From Hermodice carunculata (Eukaryota; Annelida; Polychaeta; Eunicida; Amphinomidae), in NCBI GenBank assembly GCA_964020975.1, contig OZ026623.1, positions 77,550,914 to 77,614,913 on the forward strand: 64,000 bases of DNA, read 5' to 3'. The translations under genes were made by a program, and so were the position numbers. Under the pieces are notes generated by a model. That model saw nothing but the letters and a program-made list of their open reading frames with translations, was not told the DNA's origin and made no database searches. Shown piece by piece: positions 11,689 to 21,542 of the stretch. Positions within the stretch are counted from its first letter, which is position 1; every line of letters starts with the position of its first letter.

Positions 11689-11784
11689 GAACCTCTGCAC
11701 TATTTCCACTTTCCTGTTGGCTAATCACAGACAGAAAGAAGCATATACACCATACATAAAGAGCTCCCTCTATTACTGTTGCAG

Positions 11785-11886
11785 GTGACTGGGGCCGGCG
11801 GCATGTTTCACTCCTCTACAGACCCCAACATAAAGATCTACTTCCCAGTCAATGCTGTGGATTTTCCTATGATAATCACAATGCAG
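11785..11886 (+). CDS. LRR-ZU5 gene exon 3: ZU5 first strands
   Basis: Acceptor TTGCAG|GTGACT and donor ATGCAG|GTGGG, 34 codons, phase 0 at both ends. It contains the typical ZU5 opening: a glycine-rich turn (GAGGMFHSS) followed by KIYFPVNAVDFPMIITMQ, matching the family pattern of a hydrophobic strand, P-x-N/G-A and a second strand. It is separated from exon 2 by AG repeats, pogo-like MITEs and a 40-bp minisatellite. Confidence 0.85.
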
Positions 11887-11999
11887 GTGGGTCTATATTT
11901 CTTTGGCAGTGTCTGGACTATTTTTTGAACTGAACGTCAAAAGCCACCTGCTTCAATGTTCCTGCTTTGATTTTGTAGTTAATAGAAAACTTCTATAAC

Positions 12000-12335
12000 A
12001 CCTTCCCGTCGGGATCCGTGCATCACACGGACCCCAAAATTATCATTTGACATTGGGGTCTGCATGTAATGCAGACCACTTCCCTGTTATCATGGCAACA
12101 AGCAAGTTTCATTTCTATATGGGTTTGCAGGTCACAAAAGTTATTTGAGACAATAATAAGCTACAAACAAGTAATAATATATTCCAAGAATGTAACACCA
12201 GACATATTTTATACAGTTTACAGCACTTTAACCATTTTCCCTGGAAAGACCTTGTGCTGCTGTATCTGTATTTATGCAATTAAAAATTACAAGAAATGGT
12301 CCAGTGGCATAAATATCTGCTTTTTAAAAAAAATC
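12000..12335 (+). repeat. Dispersed repeat, copy A (inverted relative at 45860-46200)
   Basis: CATGGCAACAAG, GGTTTGCAGG, CACAAAAGTTATTTGAGA and TAAGCTACAAAC occur in the same order on the minus strand of 45860-46200. It opens with two hairpin-like segments, GGATCCGTGCATCACACGG and GGTCTGCATGTAATGCAGACC. Confidence 0.7.
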
Positions 12336-12563
12336 TAGAATGATAAAAGCCATTAGTCAACAGGGTTTTTTTTTCCCCCCCACTTTGTGGGTCAACTGCC
12401 CAGAGAAGTTGTAGTCAAAGTCTCCACTGGGTCCCATAACCAGGACTTCTACATGTGTTCTGCAACACTCAAGTGGCCTTCATTTGCTTCAGATTCTGTG
12501 TCCTCGGGAGACCAGGAAAACAGCTTTACCGTCTTCCTGTGTAAAAGTCTCTCTGTATTTCAG

Positions 12564-12841
12564 GTAGAGAAGGTAGAGCCAGATGCATTACAGTCGGCAA
12601 AGAAGCAGGACCCAATCATCGACAACATCATCTCAATGGGTCACATTGTCCATATCAGCCAGAGTGTGGACGTGGACTTCAACGAACAGGTGGCGCTCAC
12701 GATACCGGCCCCGCCCAGCGTCGGGCAGACAGGGAAGCTACAAGTTCTGACCCACAAGGAGGATAACACATGCACCCCGTGTACATCAGGGTACAAGCTG
12801 TTTGAGGGGTACATCACAGTACAAGCCTGGCATTTCTCGGG
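12564..12841 (+). CDS. LRR-ZU5 gene exon 4: ZU5 core with HFS motif
   Basis: Acceptor TTTCAG|GTAGAG and donor TCGGG|GTAAAT, 92 codons plus two bases. Visible ZU5 features are VEKVEPDALQ, then MGHIVHISQSVDVDFNEQV and VALTIPAP (the conserved 'strand plus P-x-P' of ZU5), then VLTHKEDN and the closing strand VQAWHFSG. The HFS triplet ends at residue 875, and the intron interrupts the very next codon (Gly). Base composition is richer in GC than the neighbouring introns, as expected for coding DNA. Reading open upstream of 12564 is chance. Confidence 0.88.
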
Positions 12842-14397
12842 GTAAATACACTTCTTTTGGGGGCACTCTGGACAGAAAATTACAGGAGATGTGTAAAAGT
12901 TAATCTTCACCAAACAAACTGAACGTCAATGTTAAATTCCCCATGACCCCGTCATGTGGATTTTTTTTCTCCCATACAGCACTAAATCTTATGTTTAGCC
13001 AAAATCCTACTTGGTTTAAGGTGCTTCCAGCAGCCGTTTTGACTCCATTTTGTTCCCTTTCAACATTGCATTGCTAACATATGCCACTCAAGAAAGAACT
13101 TAAAGTTCCTCTTTTCTGTTACGTAATCTGATTGGCTTACAAACGAAACAACAGCCAATAGGATTCTCTCCTTTATTTCATTTCGGTCGTAAAATCGTTC
13201 CACACATATGTTGGGAACGATTATGTTTGCACATGATTAACTATGGGAGAAAATAAGATTCCGAGCTGAAGGCCATGGGGCTCTGTTTCATACACTTGGC
13301 ACATAGGAAATTTTCACTTGTAATGCTCCAATATTTATTATACACCACTAAAAACTACTGAAATGCTTACACAACTTGATTTGGCTGCAAAAGAACCCCT
13401 AGACCACCCCATGGAATGGCCAAAGAGTGGTCTCTTATAGGAAGATATATATAAGGTGAAAGTACTAAACAAAGTCTACTGAAAAGGTGGTATTTCAAGA
13501 CAGGTGGACTCGAACTGGACTGGTCTCACAAGACTGTTAAAACGATTTACTGAAGATCAACTCACGGAACACCTGATTTACGAAAAAAACTGGTCTACCT
13601 TTAATAAGGCCCCTCTTGCCAAAGGCCACCCTTCTTACAAGGCCACCATAATCTTTGTGCATAAGATGCACATTTCTATTATTTTGACCCCATCAACAAA
13701 GTCCACTCCTCAAGGTGGCCATTTTCCCGCAACAGTAAGGGTGGCTTATGAGTGGAGGGCCAAGCCACATGCTTTGTGACTAACAGTGAGACAGAAAGTT
13801 TATCTTATTGTCCAGGGATTTAGTCCTGCACCCTGCACATTCAAAGCCGAACCAGTTGAGCTACTGTGACTCTCTCAAATCGTCATAACTGGCTGTGTTT
13901 ACTTTCTCAAACTGTATTTTTTCTCACACATGAATGTTCTATGTTAATATGTACTTCTGAGATCACACAAGGCACACAGATAACAGGATGAACTCGGCTC
14001 CTTTGAAGGGGTCTGCCCTGGAAGTCCATCTCCTAATTGAAAATAGCTTTTGCCAATCTGCTCTGAATAATTTATCCCTCTTTCTTGTTGCCAAATCTAA
14101 TGGACCACTAACATACTACCTCGATACATGGGGGTGGGGGTTAACATCTGTATTTTTCATCACCTTCCCATCCAGCAATTTTGATAAAATCCAGGTGCAC
14201 GGAGTGCTGGAGTCCCCATGGGCTCGCAGATCTATACTTGTCCAAATCTAAAATATACCTGTCTCAGGCAACTGGGCAATCCTGAATGTTATGTCCTGAT
14301 AAGCACACCTCTAGAGGATGATACTACAACAAGATCTAGTATTGCATGGCAATACAAAGTTCCCCATCAGAGAATAGACAGCAAGGTTGACGGTACT

Positions 14398-14570
14398 TAT
14401 TTTGAGAGATCGCCCCTAGGGCAGGTGAAAATGTGATCTCTCAAAACAGGTGGTCTTTCATTAGAGGTACAAAAACATGGAAAAGATAGCACAGTGTACT
14501 GAGAGAGTGGTCTTAAAAAGATATGGGGTACCTCATTGGAGGGGTCTCACAAGTCAGGTACAACTGTAGT
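14398..14570. mobile_element. Pogo-like MITE, reversed degraded copy
   Basis: Reverse-complement relative of 10294-10475: GAGAGATCGCCCCTAGGGCA, GGTCTTTCATTAGAGGTAC, ACATGGAAAAGATAGCACAG and GGTCTTAAAAAGATAT all occur in the mirrored order. Confidence 0.7.
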
Positions 14571-14574
14571 AAGA

Positions 14575-14890
14575 AATTTGTTTATTTTGGTGCGCGACAC
14601 CCCTATCCAGTGAAGTGTCCACAAACCAAATTTGGTAGCTGTAGGTATTATGGTATAGGAAATACAGCCGGGACAAGCTAAATTTTTATGGAGGTCAAAG
14701 GTGAAGGTCACAGTGACCATATTTTGGTGCCCGACACACCCGTACCCCATGACGTATCCACCCATCAAATTTGGAAGGTGTAGGTGTTATGGTATAAAAA
14801 AATATGGTCCGGACAAGCTTTGCTGGCAGGACGGATGCAAGGACACGGTGTAAACATAATTACAGTCCCCTATGGGGGGCTAATTAGCTG
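14575..14890 (+). mobile_element. Dispersed repeat with internal ~118-bp duplication
   Basis: TTTGGTGCGCGACACCCCTA...ATCAAATTTGG..GGTGTAGGT.TTATGGTATA..CCGGACAAGCT occurs twice in direct order (from about 14587 and 14722), then GGACGGATGCAAGGACACGG and a short hairpin CCCCTATGGGG. It looks like the tail of a larger interspersed repeat; class unknown. Confidence 0.65.
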
Positions 14891-15244
14891 AGGGTAATAT
14901 GCTACTGGTACAGTCTGTGGCACTGGAAGCCACTCTTTGCAAGATCTGGTCACACGGGCACTGGTTGACACTATAAAGTGAGGATAAAAGAATCGGTCTG
15001 CCATTGCGACCCAAATAAATGACCTAGTGACCTACTTCCGCAAGGGGAAGCATCCTTTTGTCCTGATTTGCCTAGAAAAGTACCCAAGGATGCTGTATAG
15101 CCATGAACAAACGGGATATTCAGAGCTAGATGTTCCAAGTCACTGAAGTTCCTCTTCAGAATATGGAAAGTGGTGATTCTGAATAGTACTTCAAATAAAG
15201 CCATTACAATGTATACACAATATGCCAGATCAGCATCCAAGCTG

Positions 15245-15640
15245 ACCATGCTCACTAAGGTCCTCTGTTCAGGTCACAAGCCACCAGATTCAACTTTTAA
15301 ACGGTTTAGCATAAAAATGTATCGACATAAAATTTAAACCTAGGGAAAGAACTGCTCTGGGTGGGAGTTTGGTTTACTAATTAGAATTTTTGTCATTGCA
15401 AAAAGGCTGTATGGCTGTAAGTTTGTCTGGTGTTTTTTTTTCATCATACTGGTTTGAGAAAATGAAAAAAAAAAAAAAAAGAGTTTTACTCTGTTTGCCT
15501 GGGTAACGTAACGGGGTGAGTAGGGAAAGGTCACTTTCTGTGTTGAATGACCTTTGACCTGAATATGCCACTACTGGCTATCCTAGGATCATGACTTGGT
15601 TTATTGCATTGATTTACAACCATCTCTCACAGACTTCCTT
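15245..15640 (+). repeat. Dispersed repeat, copy A (shared with 26839-27190)
   Basis: GACCATGCTCACTAAGGTCC then GGAAAGGTCACTTTCTGTGT and TGAATGACCTTTGACC occur in the same order as in 26839-27190. Unrecognised family, no coding capacity. Confidence 0.6.
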
Positions 15641-16144
15641 GTTATCATGAGGGAAAATAAGCTCTCAGTCATTGCTTTAATTTTGTGGAGTTTATTGCTT
15701 TGGACATAGGGCCCTATCATTGACCACTCAAACTACTTTTTTTCCCCCCATTTTTCATACACAAGTACTCCAATCTTGTTGTATTTTAACATGAATCTAA
15801 CGAGAGTAGCAGAGTGAAATTTCTCATTGTGTGCTTTGGGGGCCAGGACCAGCATAGGTACGATCTAAATTCAGCATCTTTTGTGCCGCCTGGTATCACC
15901 TCACTGTTATCACAGCTGCACTCTCATTGGCCAGGAAATGTTCAAACCACTGGCCAAAGTCTTTCCTAACACAGGAAGAAAAGACGATCAATGGAATGCT
16001 CCCATAAGGATTTATACTTTGATCTACTTAAGTCTGAACTAAGCATGTTGAATATGTAGGAAATTACAACTTTTAATCACAGAATCACACAAATCATGTC
16101 ACAGGAAACAAGTACTGTATATGTGAATTCCGTTGCATTTTCAG

Positions 16145-16229
16145 GAAAGGTGCTGTTCTGACAAAGGGCAAATGCAAATACAAGGCCTGCAAATCTGTAG
16201 AACGACTGCTGCAGTACTTCTATGTCTGA
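16145..16229 (+). CDS. LRR-ZU5 gene exon 5: C-terminal tail and stop
   Basis: Acceptor TTTCAG|GAAAGG. Phase matches exon 4 (GG+G = Gly), then 27 codons and TGA at 16227-16229. The encoded tail KGAVLTKGKCKYKAC...QYFYV is lysine- and cysteine-rich. The splice site is good and the phase fits, but the exon is short, so alternative 3' exons carrying more domains cannot be excluded. I found no canonical AATAAA in about 770 bases after the stop. Confidence 0.7.
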
Positions 16230-16390
16230 AAAACTGGAGTCCAGAACTCACTGGACTCTTTTAACCTGTATCATGTGTACTTTGACCTGTGAAGAACCAG
16301 GCCTGGAAATGGACTAAATCATCGTTTCCATCCATGGTCCACTTGGAGAATGCTCTCTCTCATTTCTGTGAGGCATAAAGGAATACACAA

Positions 16391-16485
16391 TTTGGGCCAA
16401 TCACAGCAGGGACATCTGACCACTGGGCCAATCACAGCAGGGATGGGTGACCGCTGGGCCAATCACAGCTGGCATGGCTGACCAC
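16391..16485 (+). repeat. 31-bp tandem repeat, 3 units, with CCAAT boxes
   Basis: GGGCCAATCACAGC starts at 16394, 16425 and 16456, followed by a variable middle and TGACCACT or similar. It lies just after the LRR-ZU5 stop, probably in the 3' UTR. Confidence 0.88.
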
Positions 16486-18024
16486 TATTCCTCTGGCAAA
16501 GGCTTATGAACAATATGACAACTGGAGCGTTATAACGTGTGGACGCCAGATACACACCAACAGGGGTCACCTTTATTAACAGGCAAATACTGTGTTTTAA
16601 GTACAGAGGGGATATAGCAGTATTTTTCCCAGTGAATACTCGTCTTGAAGCTGGAGGATGGGGAGATTACAAACAGATGCAGTCTTCTGTAACTTCATTT
16701 GGCATGTGATTCCATACTATGGGCTACATGTCCAGGGACAACATGCAGTAGGTTTACACAATGATAACATCCAGTTGACGCATAAGCTCTTGATCGCAGA
16801 ATGCACAAGGGATTACAATATGTGTATATTGCTTACACGGCTGAGGTGAGATACCTATAATGTGTCAATATATGTGATATGTTGGGAACTCCTAAAAATG
16901 TTTTTGTACAGAAACAGCCGTAATGATGAAGCATGTGACCACAGTGGTAGCAACACTGTTTATTGTTGTATGACTAGATCCTTCCTAATTCTGCAATTGT
17001 TTGAGACACTGTCACGTGTCATGCTCTAAACTGATGGCTCTACCACTTTTGGACTTGCAAGGTCTCTGGAACCACTCCAGACCCCTTGAGCAATATGTGT
17101 GCTGAGTAACACATCAACAGTTTTCAGCCAATCAAATACAAGGACTGGATTTGCTGCTGGATAGTACACACCATCTTAAGTGGACCAGGAAGCAAAAATG
17201 ACAGGTGTGGCTGACAAAAGTAATTGACAACACCAGTCATTTTGCAAGCATTTTAGCTGAAGAAATCAAGAGATGGGTAATACTTCAGTGCAAACTTTCA
17301 TGTGACGACACAGGTATTTTCCCTGAATTCAGCCTGTATATGCATCTGTGAACCTGTCCACACGGAAATACAGCTCGGTATTGACAGGTCCACAAACCCA
17401 TGTAGAGACCTCTAGCAAAGGCCATAACTGTATTCTCTTACTCACTAGTTCCCAGACGTCTGAGTCTGTAGAGACTTTGAAGTGAAAGACTCAAGAACTC
17501 AAATGTGACAACACAAAGATCAATGAATACCCCATGTATTTGAATCAGTATCAAGCCACACACAAGAGAAACAAATGCATCACAGCTACATGTACACAAT
17601 GTGCATAGAACATTATAGTAATCTATATCCTTCCTCTCACAATTTTGTTGTTTTAGCATTGAATGTGTAGATATGCAAACGTCCGCAATTAACAAAATCT
17701 AATATTTTAAAGCTTTTGACCTACGCACATATTTAATGTGTCCGGTCAGATATCTGCAAAAAGCTGCTGTTGTTGACATACACTGCTTCCATTAGTTGAT
17801 GGAAACTGTTTCGGATTATTTCTGCACTTGATTACTGCTTACTGACAGCCTCTAGGAGACTCAGAAGTGCTCTTACTCGCAAATAGTGATGAGCATTGGT
17901 GCAGAAAGTGTTCCGAAAACTTCAGTTCATCGCATCTAAATCCACATAAATGTTGCAACACTACTTCTACATTTCATTACAAATAATCACAGCTGGGTCT
18001 TTGGGATTAGCTGAAAGGAATTTC

Positions 18025-18184
18025 CAGGGCTGTCCAACTGGAGCATTGTAGCAAAATTTTGCTATAAAACTCTTCAAAATTGCTACAGATTTTCCCCAAA
18101 ATAAGTGTTTAGTATGTAAAGAAGTGGCAAAAATGCTACAAGGAAATAAAATTTTGCTACAGATATTTTCAGCTGGACAGCACT
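18025..18184. mobile_element. MITE with GGGCTGTCCAACTGG ends
   Basis: GGGCTGTCCAACTGGAGCAT and TGTAGCAAAATTTTGCTA at the left, AAATTTTGCTACAGAT and CAGCTGGACAGC at the right, forming an inverted structure of about 160 bp. It lies between the two genes. Confidence 0.65.
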
Positions 18185-18919
18185 GATTTCTACATTTTAT
18201 CACAAAATGACTATTGTGAGGTCTGAAAAATCTATAAAAACATCTCTACAAGTGGTTATATATTGAAACACTGCTGAAATGATATCGATGTAAATGGCCG
18301 ATATGCATACAGCTGTATTACTAGTACCGAATATTGATATGGAGTCATACAAACATGGTCTGCTGTGTTTTTCTCAGCCACGACACCGTGTGCGTGGAAT
18401 GTTGATGACAGAACTTTCAATTCCTAATGACACTGAGCTTTTCGAACATTTGCTACGACGAAAACATTCACACAGGTACGTCACTCTTCAAAACAGACCA
18501 GGTCACGGAGACACTTGCTGTGAAAAATAATTACAAGGTGGGATCCAATGCCTTGTACTGCAACAGTTCTCCATGAAAAAGTCCTGTGTCATTGGATTTC
18601 TGGTCATTTTGGCACATTGAAATTTCAACTAGCATCTCAATGAACCACCATATTTCACATCCTGTTTCTTATAAGGATAAAAATTTGTCAACCTGAATAC
18701 ACAGGTATAACTAAATTTAACACAACAAAGTGTCAATCCACATCATGTGTTCCTCAATTTTTTTTTTATAAGCATTTGAATCCTTTTGCAATCAAAATGA
18801 CTGACTACCTAGTGTGCATTCATGTTATCGAAAGCATGTACACATAAGCTATGGGCTTGACACATTCCTCCAAACTGGTCTCCAAGAGATTTCTGTGGAA
18901 ATTTGCCTGCTGTACTCAC

Positions 18920-19052
18920 CGTTGTAGAAGAGGAAGGGAATATCGTAAGGTGGAATGGTTTGGTTGCGTGGAATGCTGGGACAGCAGAGTCTACATCGCA
19001 GAATGTAGCCCTGGCCGTCCTTGCCTGGCGTATTCTCCTGTATCATCAGGTT
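18920..19052 (-). CDS. SMCHD1: SMCHD1 exon 35: last exon visible
   Basis: 133 bp, phase 0 in, phase 1 out: NLMIQENTPGKDGQGYILR, then IPRNQTIPPYDIPFLFYN, matching the end of the vertebrate Ig-like array (EPYILPFMFYND). A good donor G|GTGAGT follows. In vertebrates the coiled coil and SMC hinge come next; no continuing exon was found. Reading through the donor adds about 22 residues before a TAG. Confidence 0.9.
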
Positions 19053-19630
19053 CTGCAATACAAGACAACCTTGTTAGTTACATTGTTGAAGCTTACCCCA
19101 TACTTTAAAATTCAGTAACTGCCTTCCTGTTAAATCTCAAAGTTTGTTTGACTAAACTATCCTGAAGTGCAGATTAGCACTTGATTCATAAACATTAGCT
19201 AATCTGTTCCTAGTCTAAGTTGGATGTGGTAGTATGCCTTATGACCCTCCCCCCCCCCCCCAAAAAAAAAAGAAGAAATAAAGACGCACAAATAAATGCA
19301 CGTACTATCGTATGCACATGCAGCATTATGATATAAATCATAAGCTGGCTGTCTTGAAACTTAGGTCATCAGAACTCAATATTTAGATTTCATATTTTTA
19401 TTAGCATTGAATTGCCTCCAAAGCAGACCAAGTGTCACGTTAGCTCTACTATAGCCAGTGGAGTAGACATAACATGGAGCCTGGGTCTGCTTCCCAGGCA
19501 AAGCATTGAACAAATCGGGACAAAACTGGAGCTCAAGTTGCAATGAATGCAATAGCCTCATGCACTAGCAACATATATGTTTCCGTTGCAACACTTCTGC
19601 CAATAAAATATCAATTACAATATTACTTTT

Positions 19631-19738
19631 AATATTGATAGAAATTTGTGTTTAATGTTAATTTAAGAAAGGAAATTCCTTTTGTAATATTGATAGAAAT
19701 TTGTGTTTAATGTTAATTTAAGAAAGGAAATTCCTTTT
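19631..19738 (+). repeat. 55-bp near-perfect tandem duplication
   Basis: AATATTGATAGAAATTTGTG with the following 35 bases occurs twice head to tail (starts 19631 and 19686) with at most one or two differences, so the duplication is recent. SMCHD1 intron between exons 34 and 35. Confidence 0.95.
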
Positions 19739-19989
19739 TACCGTTTTTATTGGTGCTTATTTGCTTTTCTTTTTACATGATGTTGCATTACCTGATCTTG
19801 TGAGCAGAAAAATACCACACAGTTATAACTACATCACATGGCCAGCCAAAAAATTAATGTTTACGCACAGGTCAGCATCTGCTTCAGTACATTGTAAGTC
19901 TCTGATAGTAGGCTGCAATAATTTTAATGAGAGTTGCTCAGCTCAAATATTTTTTTTTACAGATGGGGCACTATACACTGTTTCAAATG

Positions 19990-20520
19990 TACCCCTCCCT
20001 ACTTTATGGGTAAGGACAAAAACTTGTCCATTCTTCCAGGGGGAAAGGTCACAATTAGCAATTTCAGTGTATTCAGTTGATACTGCAATCAGTTATATGT
20101 GCTTTGAAAAGTGCCATGATACTAACTGCCCCAAATAGATATGAACTGGGTCACCATGACCTTGAAATTATGTCAAGGTCATCCAAACTACGGCATACAT
20201 AAAACCCTTATGGAATGATTTTTTGGTACAAAAATGAAAGGCCTAACTTCAGTGGAACTTTAAACATGGAACAAAAAAGTATGCTGCAAAATACACCTTT
20301 AGGAGTCCTGTGACCTTGAAAAGATGTCAAGGTCAACAACAAGGAACAGGCTACATGCCCTAAACACACTACATCTGTGGTGTAAATTTCTGAAACGGTT
20401 GATGGGCTACAGGCTGTGTGGACTGGACGGACTGATGTGACGGATGGACAGACTGCAGCCCCATCCCTACTTATTCCTATGTCCTCCTGTACCATTTTCG
20501 GTGGCAGGGTACAATTAGGT
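19990..20520 (+). mobile_element. Dispersed repeat with paired TGACCTTGA/TCAAGGTCA palindromes
   Basis: Contains two copies of TGACCTTGA-N7-TCAAGGTCA (20157-20181 and 20311-20335) in similar context, then GGACTGGACGGACTGATG-type sequence and CCATCCCTACTTATTCC. It resembles the tails of invertebrate interspersed repeats rich in GACGGA. No coding capacity. Confidence 0.6.
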
Positions 20521-20726
20521 GTTTCTACATGCAGTTACCAGTTGTAAATTAAAATGGAATGTTATGGGAATATATGTACATGACTCTAGCCACCAAACTG
20601 AAGCGAGTGCCCCCTACAGGAGCACACATGAAACTTTTCTTGCTCTTCCCTGCTGTGTGAATGTACTTCTAAAACGCAACATTACGTTTAATTTGTAAGT
20701 GCAATAAACTTGACACGGGTACACAC

Positions 20727-20876
20727 CTGTATATTTGCTTGCCCTTTCACGACTGGGACTTCTATTTTTCTCGTATTACCCACCAACTGTGGCACTTCAT
20801 TGACTGGGGAATCGTGGGTAATTTCCACCTGTAGTTTCCCACACACATCAAATCCAGTTGGGTTATCAAATGCATC
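20727..20876 (-). CDS. SMCHD1: SMCHD1 exon 34: Ig-like repeat
   Basis: 150 bp, 50 codons: DAFDNPTGFDVCGKLQVEI, then TRKIEVPVVKGQANIQ. Donor GTGTGT. Confidence 0.93.
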
Positions 20877-21410
20877 CTGCAATCAAAATTCGCACCACTC
20901 ATGCAATGTTTTCTTTTTTGTTGTTGACGTCTTAAATAATTAGTCAAGGAACTGGCAGTTCAACAAACTATGTACATATGAGACAAAGCAAGATTTCTGA
21001 AGTCCCTGCTGGCTTCAACCTTGCGAGTATATTAAGTAAATACTTTTGCTCAATGCGAATGCATTCTGCAATGTGATGAAATGTAGTCACATATATATGT
21101 TGTTGTCTGCTTCAGAGTACATGCAACTTTACAAACAGGGATTCTGTTATGGCAGGTACCCTGTGCATAATGTTAGAGATAAAATGTATTCTTTCCTAAG
21201 ACAAATTTCATGGAATAAAAAGAACTGGAATTTGGAGGCACACCATTGTGTTGTTTTGTCACCAGGTGGCAGCACTTGTCAAAAGTCCCACTGTATGACA
21301 AATGCAAGTTAGCGTGGTTTTCCTGTCTCACTTAGATTTAAGGTCTTATGTTCAATGAAATTCTGCTATATGGAAAACAAATATACACAAATATTCATTT
21401 TTAGACTGAC

Positions 21411-21542
21411 CCTGAGTTCCAGCCGTAGGTTGCGGATAAGCGAGCGCTGAGCCGCAGTCCGTGTGTTGGAGACAGTGGGTGTACCGGGCTCCTGGTTTGG
21501 CACCAGCTTCACTGCCGCTCCTGGCTGTACGTTTATCACAAT
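21411..21542 (-). CDS. SMCHD1: SMCHD1 exon 33: Ig-like repeat
   Basis: 132 bp, 44 codons: INVQPGAAVKLVPNQEPG, then TPTVSNTRTAAQRSLIRN. Strong match to [29 protein letters not shown]. The donor is GTCAGT, less usual than GTAAG. Confidence 0.94.

Larger units (their letters stand above)
12842..16144 (+). other. LRR-ZU5 intron 4 (3.3 kb)
   Basis: Contains worn GGCC-type pogo-like repeat pieces at about 13380-13510 and 13590-13780, a possible tRNA-like remnant (minus strand, about 13805-13875), the reversed MITE at 14398-14570, the repeat at 14575-14890 and the repeat at 15245-15640. No exon of SMCHD1 or another gene was found on either strand. Confidence 0.6.
16230..18919. other. Interval between the convergent genes
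   Basis: Should contain the LRR-ZU5 3' UTR and, if the gene ended normally, the SMCHD1 coiled-coil, hinge and 3' UTR exons. It holds the 31-bp CCAAT repeat and the MITE at 18025-18184. I read both strands for SMCHD1 hinge signatures (for example FGGLQNKAP or GDTIILDNLDAAN) and found none. A 78-codon plus-strand reading at 18294-18530 has no recognised domain. Confidence 0.6.

Noticed and set aside
12387-12563. Extension of LRR-ZU5 exon 4 to the left from ATG 12387
   Set aside because: The frame happens to be open, but a good acceptor at 12563 joins exon 3 in phase with a continuous ZU5 domain; the extra residues have no ZU5 character.
13805-13875. Second tRNA-like sequence on the minus strand
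   Set aside because: It has an A-box-like GTAGCTCAACTGG but a poor B box (GGACTAAATCC) and no good stems; perhaps an old SINE head.
16658-16849. 63-codon reading after the LRR-ZU5 stop as a further coding exon
   Set aside because: No acceptor in phase and no domain; likely 3' UTR or intergenic.
18294-18530. 78-codon plus-strand reading starting MADMHTAVLL
   Set aside because: No recognised domain, no clear splice or promoter context, and the length is within chance for this A/T content. Noted because it lies where SMCHD1 exons were expected, but it is on the other strand.
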